A stretch of 22,945 nucleotides of DNA from JALRLA01 sp046047755 (GCA_046047755.1 JBJOHK010000027.1:1-22945), one strand, 5' to 3'; shown: positions 7,963 through 15,063, counted from the first letter of the stretch. The notes: generated by a model not told the origin, from the letters alone. Program-made: numbers and translations.

Positions 7963-8897
7963 GCCTCTGCTCCTTTCTCTTGCTGGGAAATCATTCGTTC
8001 GGCCGTGGCCAACGCCGCCGAAGTCATGATATCCAAATTGCCTGCGTATTCGGGCAAATAATGCCCTGCGCCTCTTACTTTTAGCAACACACTGGTTTTC
8101 AAACCATGGCGATAACCAAGGCCGTCAATAAATACAGGCTTGTCTTCCGGTATGGTATCGAATTGAACTTCCTGGTGCAATTCGTAACCCGGCACGTATT
8201 GCTGCACTTCTTTCACCATGTCGGCGATTGATTTCCGAATGGCTTCTGGGTCTGCCATTTCACTCAATGTAAACACAGTATCTCGCATGACCAACGGTGG
8301 TTCAGCAGGGTTTAATATGATGATGGCTTTGCCTTTGTCGGCTCCTCCAACTTTCTCAATAGCTTGGGCCGTAGTTTCGGTGAATTCATCAATATTGGCT
8401 CGTGTTCCTGGGCCGGCTGATTGGCTGGAAATGGAAGCGACGATTTCCCCATAATGAACTTTGGCTACACGGTTCACAGCGGCCACCATGGGTATGGTCG
8501 CTTGGCCACCACAAGTAACCATATTGACATTGGGAACGTCTTTTAATTCGTGAAAATTCACTGGTGGAACCAAATAAGGACCAATAGCTGCTGGGGTCAA
8601 ATCGACGGTTATTTTCCCTGGATACTCTTTAATTTTATTGTAGTTGTATGCATGAGCCTTCGCACTGGTTGCATCAAAAATCACGTCGATTTCTGACCAC
8701 AAGGGGTGATTCAACAATCCTTCAATGCCTTCATGAGTGGTCTCAACCCCCATTCTTTTGGCGCGAGCCAAACCATCAGATTCAGGATCAATGCCTACGA
8801 ACACGCCCATCTCTAGAACCGAAGAGGTACGCATCACCTTGATCATCAAATCGGTACCAATATTGCCCGAACCGATTATGGCTACTTTGCGTTTCAT
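7959..8897 (-). CDS. dmpF: Acetaldehyde dehydrogenase (acetylating)
   Basis: NAD- and CoA-dependent enzyme converting acetaldehyde to acetyl-CoA; partner of the adjacent aldolase in the DmpFG/MhpEF channelled complex. Its 312 residues match the family length. The Rossmann motif is IIGSGNIGTDL (7-17), and the catalytic Cys is residue 129 in NMVTCGGQATIPM. The C-terminal half contains SAGPGTRANIDEFTETTA and GAGHYLPEYAGNLDIMT, both typical of the family. Translationally coupled by 4-base ATGA overlaps to the hydratase upstream and the aldolase downstream, implying balanced synthesis of the complex. Confidence 0.97.
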   Translation of the reverse strand: MKRKVAIIGSGNIGTDLMIKVMRTSSVLEMGVFVGIDPESDGLARAKRMGVETTHEGIEGLLNHPLWSEIDVIFDATSAKAHAYNYNKIKEYPGKITVDLTPAAIGPYLVPPVNFHELKDVPNVNMVTCGGQATIPMVAAVNRVAKVHYGEIVASISSQSAGPGTRANIDEFTETTAQAIEKVGGADKGKAIIILNPAEPPLVMRDTVFTLSEMADPEAIRKSIADMVKEVQQYVPGYELHQEVQFDTIPEDKPVFIDGLGYRHGLKTSVLLKVRGAGHYLPEYAGNLDIMTSAALATAERMISQQEKGAEA

Positions 8898-9688
8898 TCG
8901 TGTGAAAAGTTAAGACCGACTGACCCCAATCCTTCAATTTCAGCGGTAAATCGATCGCCAGGCGCCACGGTCACCATGGGGCCCAATGCCCCTGAAAGAA
9001 CCCAATCACCGGCCTTCAAGGGTTGACCCAATTCGAAAAAAGTTTGTGCCAACCACAATAAGGCCTTCAGGGGGGAACCCAGACAAGCCGCGGCTTTTCC
9101 CTGAGAAACCAATTCCCCGTTGCGCCACAGCTTCATTCCCGCATTTACCATATCCACTTGTTCAACGGAACTTGACTCATTGGACAAGACAAAATGGCTC
9201 GCCGAGGCGTTGTCGGCCACAGTATCGGCAATTCGAATGTCCCAATTTTGAACGCGAGACCCCACCAATTCTAAGGAGGCACTTACGCAATCAATGGCTT
9301 CTAAGACATCAGATTCGGTAAGATTAGACTTGTTTAAGTCGGCTTTCAGGCGAAAGGCCATTTCTGCTTCAATCTTGGGCTGATGCAGGCCTTGAACGGA
9401 GCGGGTGGCTCCATTTTCGATTTGGGTCTGGGCATATATAACCCCAAAATCGGGCTGATCGACACCGAGCTGGGCTTGAACCGCCTTTGAGGTCAATCCA
9501 ATTTTTACACCTACAGATTGGAAGCCCTTTTGAAGTCTGCGTTGATGATTGATTGTTTGGACCTCGTAGGCATCTTTTATATTTTGGTCTCCAAGCCACT
9601 CGCGAACGGGGGCACAAAGTGTTCCTGATTGCTCAGCCTCCCACAGAAGGTCGGCGGCTTTTTGCACTAGGGATTCAGCATTAGCCAT
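8894..9688 (-). CDS. dmpE: 2-oxopent-4-enoate (2-hydroxypenta-2,4-dienoate) hydratase
   Basis: FAH-superfamily hydratase adding water to 2-hydroxypenta-2,4-dienoate to give 4-hydroxy-2-oxovalerate, the aldolase's substrate. It is 264 residues from the ATG at 9688. Segments KIGLTSKAVQAQLGVDQPDF, QPKIEAEMAF (with metal-binding Glu residues), ELVGSRVQNW, DTVADNAS and GALGPMV closely follow the E. coli MhpD pattern. This distinguishes it from the neighbouring decarboxylase, which has HPRVEIE and DVVADN instead. An in-frame TTG three codons upstream overlaps a TACCTTTG box and is rejected as start. It overlaps the acetaldehyde dehydrogenase start by 4 bases. Hydratase and decarboxylase usually form a complex because the intermediate dienol is unstable. 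Confidence 0.93.
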   Translation of the reverse strand: MANAESLVQKAADLLWEAEQSGTLCAPVREWLGDQNIKDAYEVQTINHQRRLQKGFQSVGVKIGLTSKAVQAQLGVDQPDFGVIYAQTQIENGATRSVQGLHQPKIEAEMAFRLKADLNKSNLTESDVLEAIDCVSASLELVGSRVQNWDIRIADTVADNASASHFVLSNESSSVEQVDMVNAGMKLWRNGELVSQGKAAACLGSPLKALLWLAQTFFELGQPLKAGDWVLSGALGPMVTVAPGDRFTAEIEGLGSVGLNFSHE

Positions 9689-9694
9689 GGTTGG

Positions 9695-9702
9695 CAAAGG
9701 TA
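9695..9702 (-). promoter_or_regulatory. Possible internal -7 box TACCTTTG before the hydratase gene
   Basis: An exact TAnnTTTG match in the 15-base gap between the decarboxylase stop (9704) and the hydratase ATG (9688), 6 bases before the ATG. No -33 TTTG is seen. It may be a secondary promoter for the downstream four genes or a chance match. Confidence 0.3.
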
Positions 9703-9703
9703 C

Positions 9704-10468
9704 TTAAGCCACTTGAAAGCCACTGACACCGAGTTGATCGACAACCCCTTTTATTTGCATACCGGGCTTCAAGAAGTGGGCCGCTGTTGCAGCTCCAGCC
9801 AATACAACCATGCCCGGCTGCAAGATCTCCTTGTATTTCACAGCCAATCGTGTAGCCGCAGCCAATGATTTCCATGGGTTACCCAAAATATCATCTGAAG
9901 AACCCTGTTCCAACAGCTCCCCATCGGCAAACAAGGCCATGTTCAACCCATTCAAATTTTCACTCACTGGCATCCAATCACCCAATACATAGGCGGCAGA
10001 AGAACAGTTGTCGGCAACCACATCTTCCAGGGAGAACTTGAAATTTTCATACCGAGAATCGATAACCTCCAATGCGGCGCAAATGCCATCCACGAAATCC
10101 ATGCATTCGTCGGGCTGCAATTCCCGGTCAATGGTTTTTGAAATGCGAAATGCTACTTCTATTTCCACCCGCGGATGTATGAATTTCTTTAAGGACAATG
10201 GTTCGCCAGAACCCAATACCATATCTTGAGTCAAACGGCCCCAAATCAAATCATTCACGCCCATTTGCTTCATTTTGGCCTCAGACGTAAAACCCATCTT
10301 CAGACCCACCAACGGAAACCCTCGTCGCTTGCGTTCTTCGATGTTCAATCGCTGAATTTCGTAGGCCTGATCCAAACTAAAGGCTGACTCTAATGAAAGC
10401 TGAGCAGTGGCCTGAGCTTGAGCCGCAGCCTGATCCAAACGAAGAGCCCATTGATGTTCCTGATTCAT
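9704..10468 (-). CDS. dmpH: 2-oxo-3-hexenedioate (4-oxalocrotonate) decarboxylase
   Basis: FAH-superfamily, metal-dependent decarboxylase converting 4-oxalocrotonate to 2-hydroxypenta-2,4-dienoate plus CO2. It is 254 residues. LKMGFTSEAKMKQMGV, the HPRVEIEVAF metal-ligand segment, VIDSRYENFKFSLEDVVADN and GAATAAHFLKPGM match DmpH/XylI-type decarboxylases rather than hydratases. It is the first gene of the minus-strand unit, with a TAACTTTG -7 box only 4 bases before its ATG. No ring-cleavage dioxygenase, semialdehyde dehydrogenase or 4-oxalocrotonate tautomerase is next to it, so the pathway feeding it lies elsewhere. A paralogous FAH-family activity cannot be fully excluded. Confidence 0.88.
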   Translation of the reverse strand: MNQEHQWALRLDQAAAQAQATAQLSLESAFSLDQAYEIQRLNIEERKRRGFPLVGLKMGFTSEAKMKQMGVNDLIWGRLTQDMVLGSGEPLSLKKFIHPRVEIEVAFRISKTIDRELQPDECMDFVDGICAALEVIDSRYENFKFSLEDVVADNCSSAAYVLGDWMPVSENLNGLNMALFADGELLEQGSSDDILGNPWKSLAAATRLAVKYKEILQPGMVVLAGAATAAHFLKPGMQIKGVVDQLGVSGFQVA

Positions 10469-10472
10469 GCCT

Positions 10473-10480
10473 CAAAGTTA
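10473..10480 (-). promoter_or_regulatory. -7 element TAACTTTG of the decarboxylase-led operon
   Basis: An exact TAnnTTTG match followed by AGGC and the ATG at 10468. The 4-base distance predicts a leaderless mRNA for the first gene of the operon. No clear -33 TTTG is visible; activator dependence is possible. Confidence 0.55.
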
Positions 10481-10523
10481 GGCCATGCCAGGGGATCGCC
10501 CGAACGCCGATTATCTCGACAAA

Positions 10524-10538
10524 GTGTCACTCAGACAC
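10524..10538. repeat. Inverted repeat GTGTC-N5-GACAC between divergent promoters
   Basis: A perfect 5-base inverted repeat with a 5-base spacer in the 102-base region between the decarboxylase operon and HMG-CoA synthase. It lies 43 bases from the minus-strand -7 box and 14 bases before the plus-strand -7 box, overlapping the expected -33 region of the plus-strand promoter. This is a plausible operator position. No regulator gene is adjacent, so the binding protein is unknown. Confidence 0.35.
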
Positions 10539-10552
10539 CAACCCTTTTGAAG

Positions 10553-10560
10553 TATCTTTG
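10553..10560 (+). promoter_or_regulatory. -7 element TATCTTTG of the HMG-CoA synthase gene
   Basis: An exact TAnnTTTG match 10 bases before the ATG at 10571, predicting a leader of roughly 5 nucleotides. The expected -33 region is covered by the GTGTC inverted repeat rather than by a clear TTTG. Confidence 0.55.
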
Positions 10561-10570
10561 TTCTCTCTTC

Positions 10571-11887
10571 ATGAAGGTCGGATTAGACGCAATTTCCTTG
10601 TTCATTCCTGCGCAGCATTTTCCAGTTCGATCGCTGGCAAATTTGCGCAATTTGGACCCAGACAAACTGGAGAAAGGCTTGGGCTTGCGCTCCATGTCGA
10701 TGCTTCAACCCGATTCAGATGCTCGAGACATGGCCGCTCAAGCTATGCTGCAACTGTTTCAAGAAAACAACATAGATACCCAAACATTGGGCCGGGTGTA
10801 TTTGGGTAGTGAAAGCCACCATGATGGGGCTAAGCCCACCGCATCATATGCCTTAAGTCAAGTAGAAACCGCCTTGGGCCAGCCCGGGTGTTTCAATGCT
10901 TGTGATGTTGTTGATCTCACATTTGCCTGCATCGCGGGGGCAGACGCCTTGCTCTCTTGCGTTGAATATGTGCGTCTGAACCCTGGAAAAACGGCTATAG
11001 CAATAGCATCTGACATCGCCCTATACGAGGAAGGTTCTGCCGGAGAATATACCCAAGGTGCCGCAGCGGTGGCCCTGCTGATTTCTGAAAATCCCCGCTT
11101 ATTGAGCATAGAATCTCCAGTAGGGGTTGGCTATGCCGGTGTAGAAGACTTTCACAAGCCCTTACAAGTATTTGACAAGGGAGAAATCGCTCGAGACCTC
11201 TTGAATTCGCTAGGCATAACCATGAGCCCCGATTGGAGCAAAACACAGTCTGCGTTCTGGAACAATCCCAAAACCACCGTGGCGACCCACCGCATTGAAC
11301 CCACTTTTGACGGGCCCTATTCTAACGAATGCTACACCCAACGCCTCAAAGAAGCTTTGGCCCGCTTTGAAGCCCATGCTCAATGCCAGTGGGTTGAACA
11401 TTTTGACAAACTCGCTTTTCATTTGCCCTATGCGTATCAAGGCCGCCGAATGGGCAGCCAACTATGGGTAAACAGCTTGTCAAAAACGGGAAATCTGGCC
11501 CCTTTAGAAGCTGAGATTGGGACCTATTCAGATGACCCTGAATGGACCAAAAAAGCCAGCAAATCAGCTTTATACCGAACCTTTGTATCCTCGAGAATGA
11601 AAGGAGCTGAACGCGCTTCAGGGGAGATGGGCAATGGGTACACCACCAGCATCTTTATCGCCCTTTTGGGCATCATGGCCCAAGCCTTGGAAGAAGGAGA
11701 GTCTCTTCAGGGCAAAACCCAAGGGTTCTTCGCCTACGGAAGTGGCTCAAAGGGCAAAGTTTTCCAAGGCACCTACCAATCTCAATGGGACCACTGCCCA
11801 AGTGCTCAAGGCCTCTGGACCAACTTAGCGTCCAGAACAGAGCTTGACGCCGACACCTATTTGGATTGGCATCGCAAGCGCTTTTAG
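10571..11887 (+). CDS. mvaS: Hydroxymethylglutaryl-CoA synthase
   Basis: Condenses acetyl-CoA with acetoacetyl-CoA to HMG-CoA, the committing carbon-skeleton step of the mevalonate route to isoprenoids, which many Flavobacteriia use. It is 438 residues from the ATG at 10571; the frame is open further upstream but that part crosses the divergent promoter region. The thiolase-fold catalytic triad is visible: Glu81 in YLGSESHHDGAKPT, Cys120 in VDLTFACIAGADAL and His284 in KLAFHLPYAYQGRRMG. Late segments SGEMGNGYTTSIFIALLG and FFAYGSGSKG are also typical. The gene stands alone on the plus strand; no other mevalonate gene is in the window. Its stop codon overlaps the convergent acr3 stop by 4 bases. 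Confidence 0.94.
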   Translation: MKVGLDAISLFIPAQHFPVRSLANLRNLDPDKLEKGLGLRSMSMLQPDSDARDMAAQAMLQLFQENNIDTQTLGRVYLGSESHHDGAKPTASYALSQVETALGQPGCFNACDVVDLTFACIAGADALLSCVEYVRLNPGKTAIAIASDIALYEEGSAGEYTQGAAAVALLISENPRLLSIESPVGVGYAGVEDFHKPLQVFDKGEIARDLLNSLGITMSPDWSKTQSAFWNNPKTTVATHRIEPTFDGPYSNECYTQRLKEALARFEAHAQCQWVEHFDKLAFHLPYAYQGRRMGSQLWVNSLSKTGNLAPLEAEIGTYSDDPEWTKKASKSALYRTFVSSRMKGAERASGEMGNGYTTSIFIALLGIMAQALEEGESLQGKTQGFFAYGSGSKGKVFQGTYQSQWDHCPSAQGLWTNLASRTELDADTYLDWHRKRF

Positions 11888-12912
11888 GAAAACCAGCGAT
11901 TCTTCAACGCGTAACTGACGCGTACCAAAATCAGCAAAGCGGGAACCTCCACCAAGGGACCAATGACCCCAACGAAGGCTTCGGGGCTATTCAACCCAAA
12001 GACTCCGATGGCAACCGCAATCGCCAATTCGAAGTTGTTTCCCGCCGCTGTAAAAGCTACCGCAGCGGCTTGGTCGTAAGGGCGATTCATGCGTTTGCTG
12101 ATGTATAGGCCCAAAAGGAACATGAGCAAAAAGTACACCAACATAGGAACAGCCACCTGGAGCACCAAGCCTGGCAATTGAACCAATTGTTCCCCTTTCA
12201 AACCAAACATAAGCACAATGGTGAACAACAAACTTATCAAGGTAAGTTTCGAGAATCTGGGCATGAACACCGTAGAGTACCAGTTTAAATCGCGGAAGTT
12301 GACCAATAGTTTGCGAAGGCCGTAACCCAAAGCAAAGGGAATACCCAAATACAGCAGAACAGACTCGGCTACTTGGCGCATTGACACCTGAATTACCGTA
12401 CCCTCTGCCCCAACTTTGGGCGCCAAATAGGTGATAAAGAACCAAGCCAGGGCTGAATAAGCGAAGACCTGAAACAAGCTATTCAAGGCCACTAAGGCAG
12501 CCGCATATTCTCGACTCCCATCAGCCAAATCATTCCAAACCAATACCATAGCAATGCATCGAGCTAGTCCTATTAATATCAAGCCCGTCATCAGATGAGG
12601 CTCATCACCCATAAAGATTACCGCCAAAACAAACATCAATACCGGCCCAATTACCCAATTCAAAACCAACGACAAGCCTAGGGTTCTACGATCTCGCAGC
12701 AAGGCTGGCAATTGGCTGTAATCAACCTTGGCTAAAGGGGGAGTCATCATCAAAATGAGACCCAGGGCCAAGGGCAAGTTGGTTCCCCGAAAGGACAATG
12801 CCTGCATCTGTGCACCGAAACTGGGCCATGCGTATCCGAGGGCGATTCCCCCTACCATGGCTAAGCCAATCCAAAGGGTCAAGTACCGATCCAAAAATGA
12901 AAGCTGTTTCAT
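11884..12912 (-). CDS. acr3: Arsenite efflux transporter, ACR3 family
   Basis: Inner-membrane antiporter-type arsenite exporter of 342 residues with about ten hydrophobic segments, the usual ACR3 length and topology. The family's conserved Cys is Cys119 in LIGLARCIAMVLVWNDLADG, and the late motif FTAAGNNFELAIAVAIGVFG is present. It is the last gene of an arsR-arsC-acr3 operon; its ATG overlaps the stop of the reductase gene by 4 bases (ATGA). It discharges As(III) made by the reductase. Its stop overlaps that of convergent mvaS. Confidence 0.96.
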   Translation of the reverse strand: MKQLSFLDRYLTLWIGLAMVGGIALGYAWPSFGAQMQALSFRGTNLPLALGLILMMTPPLAKVDYSQLPALLRDRRTLGLSLVLNWVIGPVLMFVLAVIFMGDEPHLMTGLILIGLARCIAMVLVWNDLADGSREYAAALVALNSLFQVFAYSALAWFFITYLAPKVGAEGTVIQVSMRQVAESVLLYLGIPFALGYGLRKLLVNFRDLNWYSTVFMPRFSKLTLISLLFTIVLMFGLKGEQLVQLPGLVLQVAVPMLVYFLLMFLLGLYISKRMNRPYDQAAAVAFTAAGNNFELAIAVAIGVFGLNSPEAFVGVIGPLVEVPALLILVRVSYALKNRWFS

Positions 12913-13610
12913 CGCTTGATTTGTTCAAAAGCCCAACGCATTTCGGCTGCAATTTGGCGACAACGCGCATCGTACACGCTGTCTTCTTGAGCCGTCCCAT
13001 CACTTACTTTCGGGTCTTCATAGGGAAGGGCCAATCGAAAGGCAGCCCCAGGTACAGATGGGCATGCTTGATCGGCATCGCTGCAAGTCATAATGGCTGC
13101 GAATTGATCCTTCACATTGCTTGGATCATCGAAACGTTTGGACCATAAGGATAAAGCCGGATCTTGAATCCGGTAAACGGGATTGTCACTGATGTATTCA
13201 GGTTGCAAAACGAGTAAACCCGCGCGCATCATGGCCTCAATGGTTCGGGGGTTGCAGGCGGTAGCTTCAGTTCCGCCTGAATAAGTAGCAACGCCCTTAA
13301 TTCCCAGTTGATCAGCGGCTACTTGCGCCCAAACCTGCCCGAAGTGGCTTCGGCGAGAATTGTGTGTACAAATGAATACCAGCGAAGCGGTATCGTTTTG
13401 TTCAAGCTGTTGCTGAATCCAATCAGCCATGCGTTTCAATTCCGCTTGGCGGGCACTGGGTATAGCGTCCATATCAGACGAAAGCGAATTCCAAAAGGTC
13501 TTCATAGGATTTTCTTGTTGAGTAGTTACGGGTGAAGTTTGTGGTTCGGAAGAAGTAGCGGATTGGCAAGCAGCAAGCAGCAAGAGCCCAGACAGTATTA
13601 ACAATCGCAT
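12909..13610 (-). CDS. arsC: Arsenate reductase / LMW-phosphatase-like protein with lipoprotein signal
   Basis: Homologue of thioredoxin-coupled arsenate reductases of the low-molecular-weight phosphatase fold, which reduce As(V) to As(III). The P-loop is FICTHNSRRSH (nucleophile Cys81, Arg87). TCSDADQACP supplies Cys176 and Cys183 in the C-X6-C spacing of the Gram-positive ArsC redox relay, and YEDPKVSDG has the late Asp-Pro. The unusual part is residues 1-35: MRLLILSGLLLLAACQS is a textbook lipoprotein signal (lipobox LAAC, Cys15) followed by a Ser/Thr/Gln linker, 233 residues in all. An alternative ATG at 13505 (MKTFWNSL) would give a cytosolic protein of about 198 residues starting where cytosolic relatives start. 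The ATG at 13610 overlaps the arsR end by 13 bases; another in-frame ATG lies at 13625. Which start is used decides whether the enzyme is cytosolic or exported. Confidence 0.85.
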   Translation of the reverse strand: MRLLILSGLLLLAACQSATSSEPQTSPVTTQQENPMKTFWNSLSSDMDAIPSARQAELKRMADWIQQQLEQNDTASLVFICTHNSRRSHFGQVWAQVAADQLGIKGVATYSGGTEATACNPRTIEAMMRAGLLVLQPEYISDNPVYRIQDPALSLWSKRFDDPSNVKDQFAAIMTCSDADQACPSVPGAAFRLALPYEDPKVSDGTAQEDSVYDARCRQIAAEMRWAFEQIKR

Positions 13611-13936
13611 GATGCCTGATTCCATGATTCCATTTCTTGAAAAAAAGCCAAAAAATCAGCTTGCATGGATTGCATGCCAACCTTGCTCAGGCAGTAATTA
13701 CGCCGATCTCCCATTATCTGTCCCTGTATCAATCCCGCTTGCTTCAGCGCTTTCAAATGCTGGGTAACCGTGGGCTGGGCCAGTCCTAGCACCTCGACCA
13801 AATCAGCATTGATACAAGATTCTTGTTTGAGCAAATGGCGCAAAATGGCCAATCTGGCTGGATTGGAAAGCAGTGCCGACCATTGTGACAGTCGTACATC
13901 TTCCTGTTCTCGGAGATCAGATTTGATAGTTCCCAT
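13598..13936 (-). CDS. arsR: ArsR-family metalloregulatory repressor
   Basis: Winged-helix repressor of 112 residues, expected to release DNA on binding As(III)/Sb(III). The recognition-helix segment is LVEVLGLAQPTVTQHLKALKQAGLI (a T-V-T-Q-H-L-K-A-L core at about 57-65), followed by the wing IMGDRRNYCLS. The classic E. coli-type CxC metal site in the DNA-binding helix is absent: only Cys41 (in KQESCINADL) is there, while Cys82 and a C-terminal Cys110-Asp-Cys112 could supply the other thiols. The arsenite site is therefore probably of an alternative geometry. First gene of the ars operon; a palindrome at 13942-13959 covers its promoter. The C-terminus overlaps the start of the next gene. Confidence 0.93.
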   Translation of the reverse strand: MGTIKSDLREQEDVRLSQWSALLSNPARLAILRHLLKQESCINADLVEVLGLAQPTVTQHLKALKQAGLIQGQIMGDRRNYCLSKVGMQSMQADFLAFFQEMESWNQASCDC

Positions 13937-13941
13937 TATGA

Positions 13942-13959
13942 TATTGCAATATTACAATA
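13942..13959. promoter_or_regulatory. Probable ArsR operator: 18-bp palindrome over the arsR -7 box
   Basis: TATTGCAATATTACAATA is palindromic apart from one mismatched pair; its left half also sits in the perfect 12-mer ATATTGCAATAT (13941-13952). On the minus strand it includes TAATATTG (13947-13954), one mismatch from TAnnTTTG, 10 bases before the arsR ATG. A bound repressor would therefore block the arsR promoter directly. It also lies 21 bases from the -7-like box of the divergent flavoprotein gene, so both directions could be controlled. Confidence 0.65.
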
Positions 13960-13980
13960 AGAAATCCGACACGCATCAAG

Positions 13981-13988
13981 TTCCTTTG
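13981..13988 (+). promoter_or_regulatory. -7-like element TTCCTTTG before the flavoprotein gene
   Basis: One mismatch from TAnnTTTG, followed by CAGG and then the GTG at 13993. The 4-base distance repeats that seen at 2247-2254 and 10473-10480, which supports the GTG as a start for a leaderless transcript. No -33 element is evident. Confidence 0.4.
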
Positions 13989-13992
13989 CAGG

Positions 13993-15063
13993 GTGACCCA
14001 TCCCCTTTTGTATGATGTAGCCATTGTTGGTGCTGGACCAGGCGGGTCTACAGCTGCTTTGGGATTGGCACGAGCCGGGTATCGAGTTTTGTTGATCGAT
14101 AAGACCCATTTTCCTCGTCACAAGGTATGTGGGGATGCCATTCCCAACAATGCCATGCGCCTTCTGCAGGAGCATTATCCCGATTTGGCCACACGCATTC
14201 GCATCCAGACGTCCCGTCCCATTGACGGTTATCAAGCCTTTTGGAGAGGTAGACGCATCGCCCAGGGTTCCTGGTCTATGCAAGCCATAAATTCAGCTCG
14301 AAAATCATTTGACCAAGTGCTGCTAGAAGCGGCTCTTGAAGAGCCGAATTGCCAATTAGCTGCACCCCATCGAATTCAATCTATAGCCCGACAATCGGAT
14401 GGAAATTGGATGCTATCCGACAACCATGGCCAGTCATTTTTTGCTCGAGGCTTGATTTTGGCCCATGGGGCAAACGGTGACTTCCGGCAACAAATTGGAC
14501 TCTCAAGCATGGACAAATCACAATGGGGAGTGGCGGGTTCCCAATACCGAACCCATTGGAATCCTATGCCCAAGCACAACCTATTCTTTGTACCAAAGTC
14601 CATGTCTTTGCCCGGTTATTTCTGGATTTTCCCTGTCGGCGAGAACCGCTGCAATGTCGGCTTTGGCGTCATCAGTCAAGAGCCTGTCAAGCTCAAAGCC
14701 CTTTACGAAGAAGTTTGTCGAAAAGACCCGAAAATTGCCCAGTTCCTAGAAGGCACACAAGCGGAGACTGAATTTCAAGGCCATAAGATTCCCATTCCCA
14801 ACAAACCCTTGCGCAACAGTGCCCCAGCGGCTCTGTTTATCGGCGATGCCGCTGAACTCGTTGACCCCTTATATGGGCATGGCATTGACAAGGCCATCAT
14901 TTCTGGACATTGGGCAAGCGAAGCCCTGATCAATGGATTCAAAAACAAGAATCTTGAATCGTTCGAGGCCTATGAAAAGCAAATTGAATCCCGATTATGG
15001 CCCGAAATGCAAAAGAGTTATCGCCGAATGAAATGGCTTGCACTCTTGATGCGCTTAGCCTAA
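13993..15063 (+). CDS. Geranylgeranyl-reductase-family FAD-dependent oxidoreductase
   Basis: Flavoprotein of 356 residues, cytosolic or membrane-peripheral. An N-terminal FAD Rossmann motif DVAIVGAGPGGSTAALGLAR (8-27) is followed by KTHFPRHKVCGDAIPNN (37-53, the family's CGD-type motif), LPGYFWIFPVGENRCNVGFG (206-225) and the second FAD motif FIGDAAELVDPLYGHGIDKA (282-301). Family members saturate isoprenoid chains (for example of quinones or lipids) or hydroxylate small molecules; the substrate here is not readable. It starts with GTG, the only initiation codon close to the -7-like box; a TTG at 14008 is an alternative. It is divergent from arsR with 56 bases between, so it may share the ArsR operator. 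It is not adjacent to mevalonate genes other than mvaS, some 2 kb away. Confidence 0.8.
   Translation: MTHPLLYDVAIVGAGPGGSTAALGLARAGYRVLLIDKTHFPRHKVCGDAIPNNAMRLLQEHYPDLATRIRIQTSRPIDGYQAFWRGRRIAQGSWSMQAINSARKSFDQVLLEAALEEPNCQLAAPHRIQSIARQSDGNWMLSDNHGQSFFARGLILAHGANGDFRQQIGLSSMDKSQWGVAGSQYRTHWNPMPKHNLFFVPKSMSLPGYFWIFPVGENRCNVGFGVISQEPVKLKALYEEVCRKDPKIAQFLEGTQAETEFQGHKIPIPNKPLRNSAPAALFIGDAAELVDPLYGHGIDKAIISGHWASEALINGFKNKNLESFEAYEKQIESRLWPEMQKSYRRMKWLALLMRLA

Noticed and set aside
10418..10570. Upstream extension of the HMG-CoA synthase frame
   Set aside because: It overlaps the decarboxylase start and the divergent promoters; family members start at the MKVGLDAIS segment.
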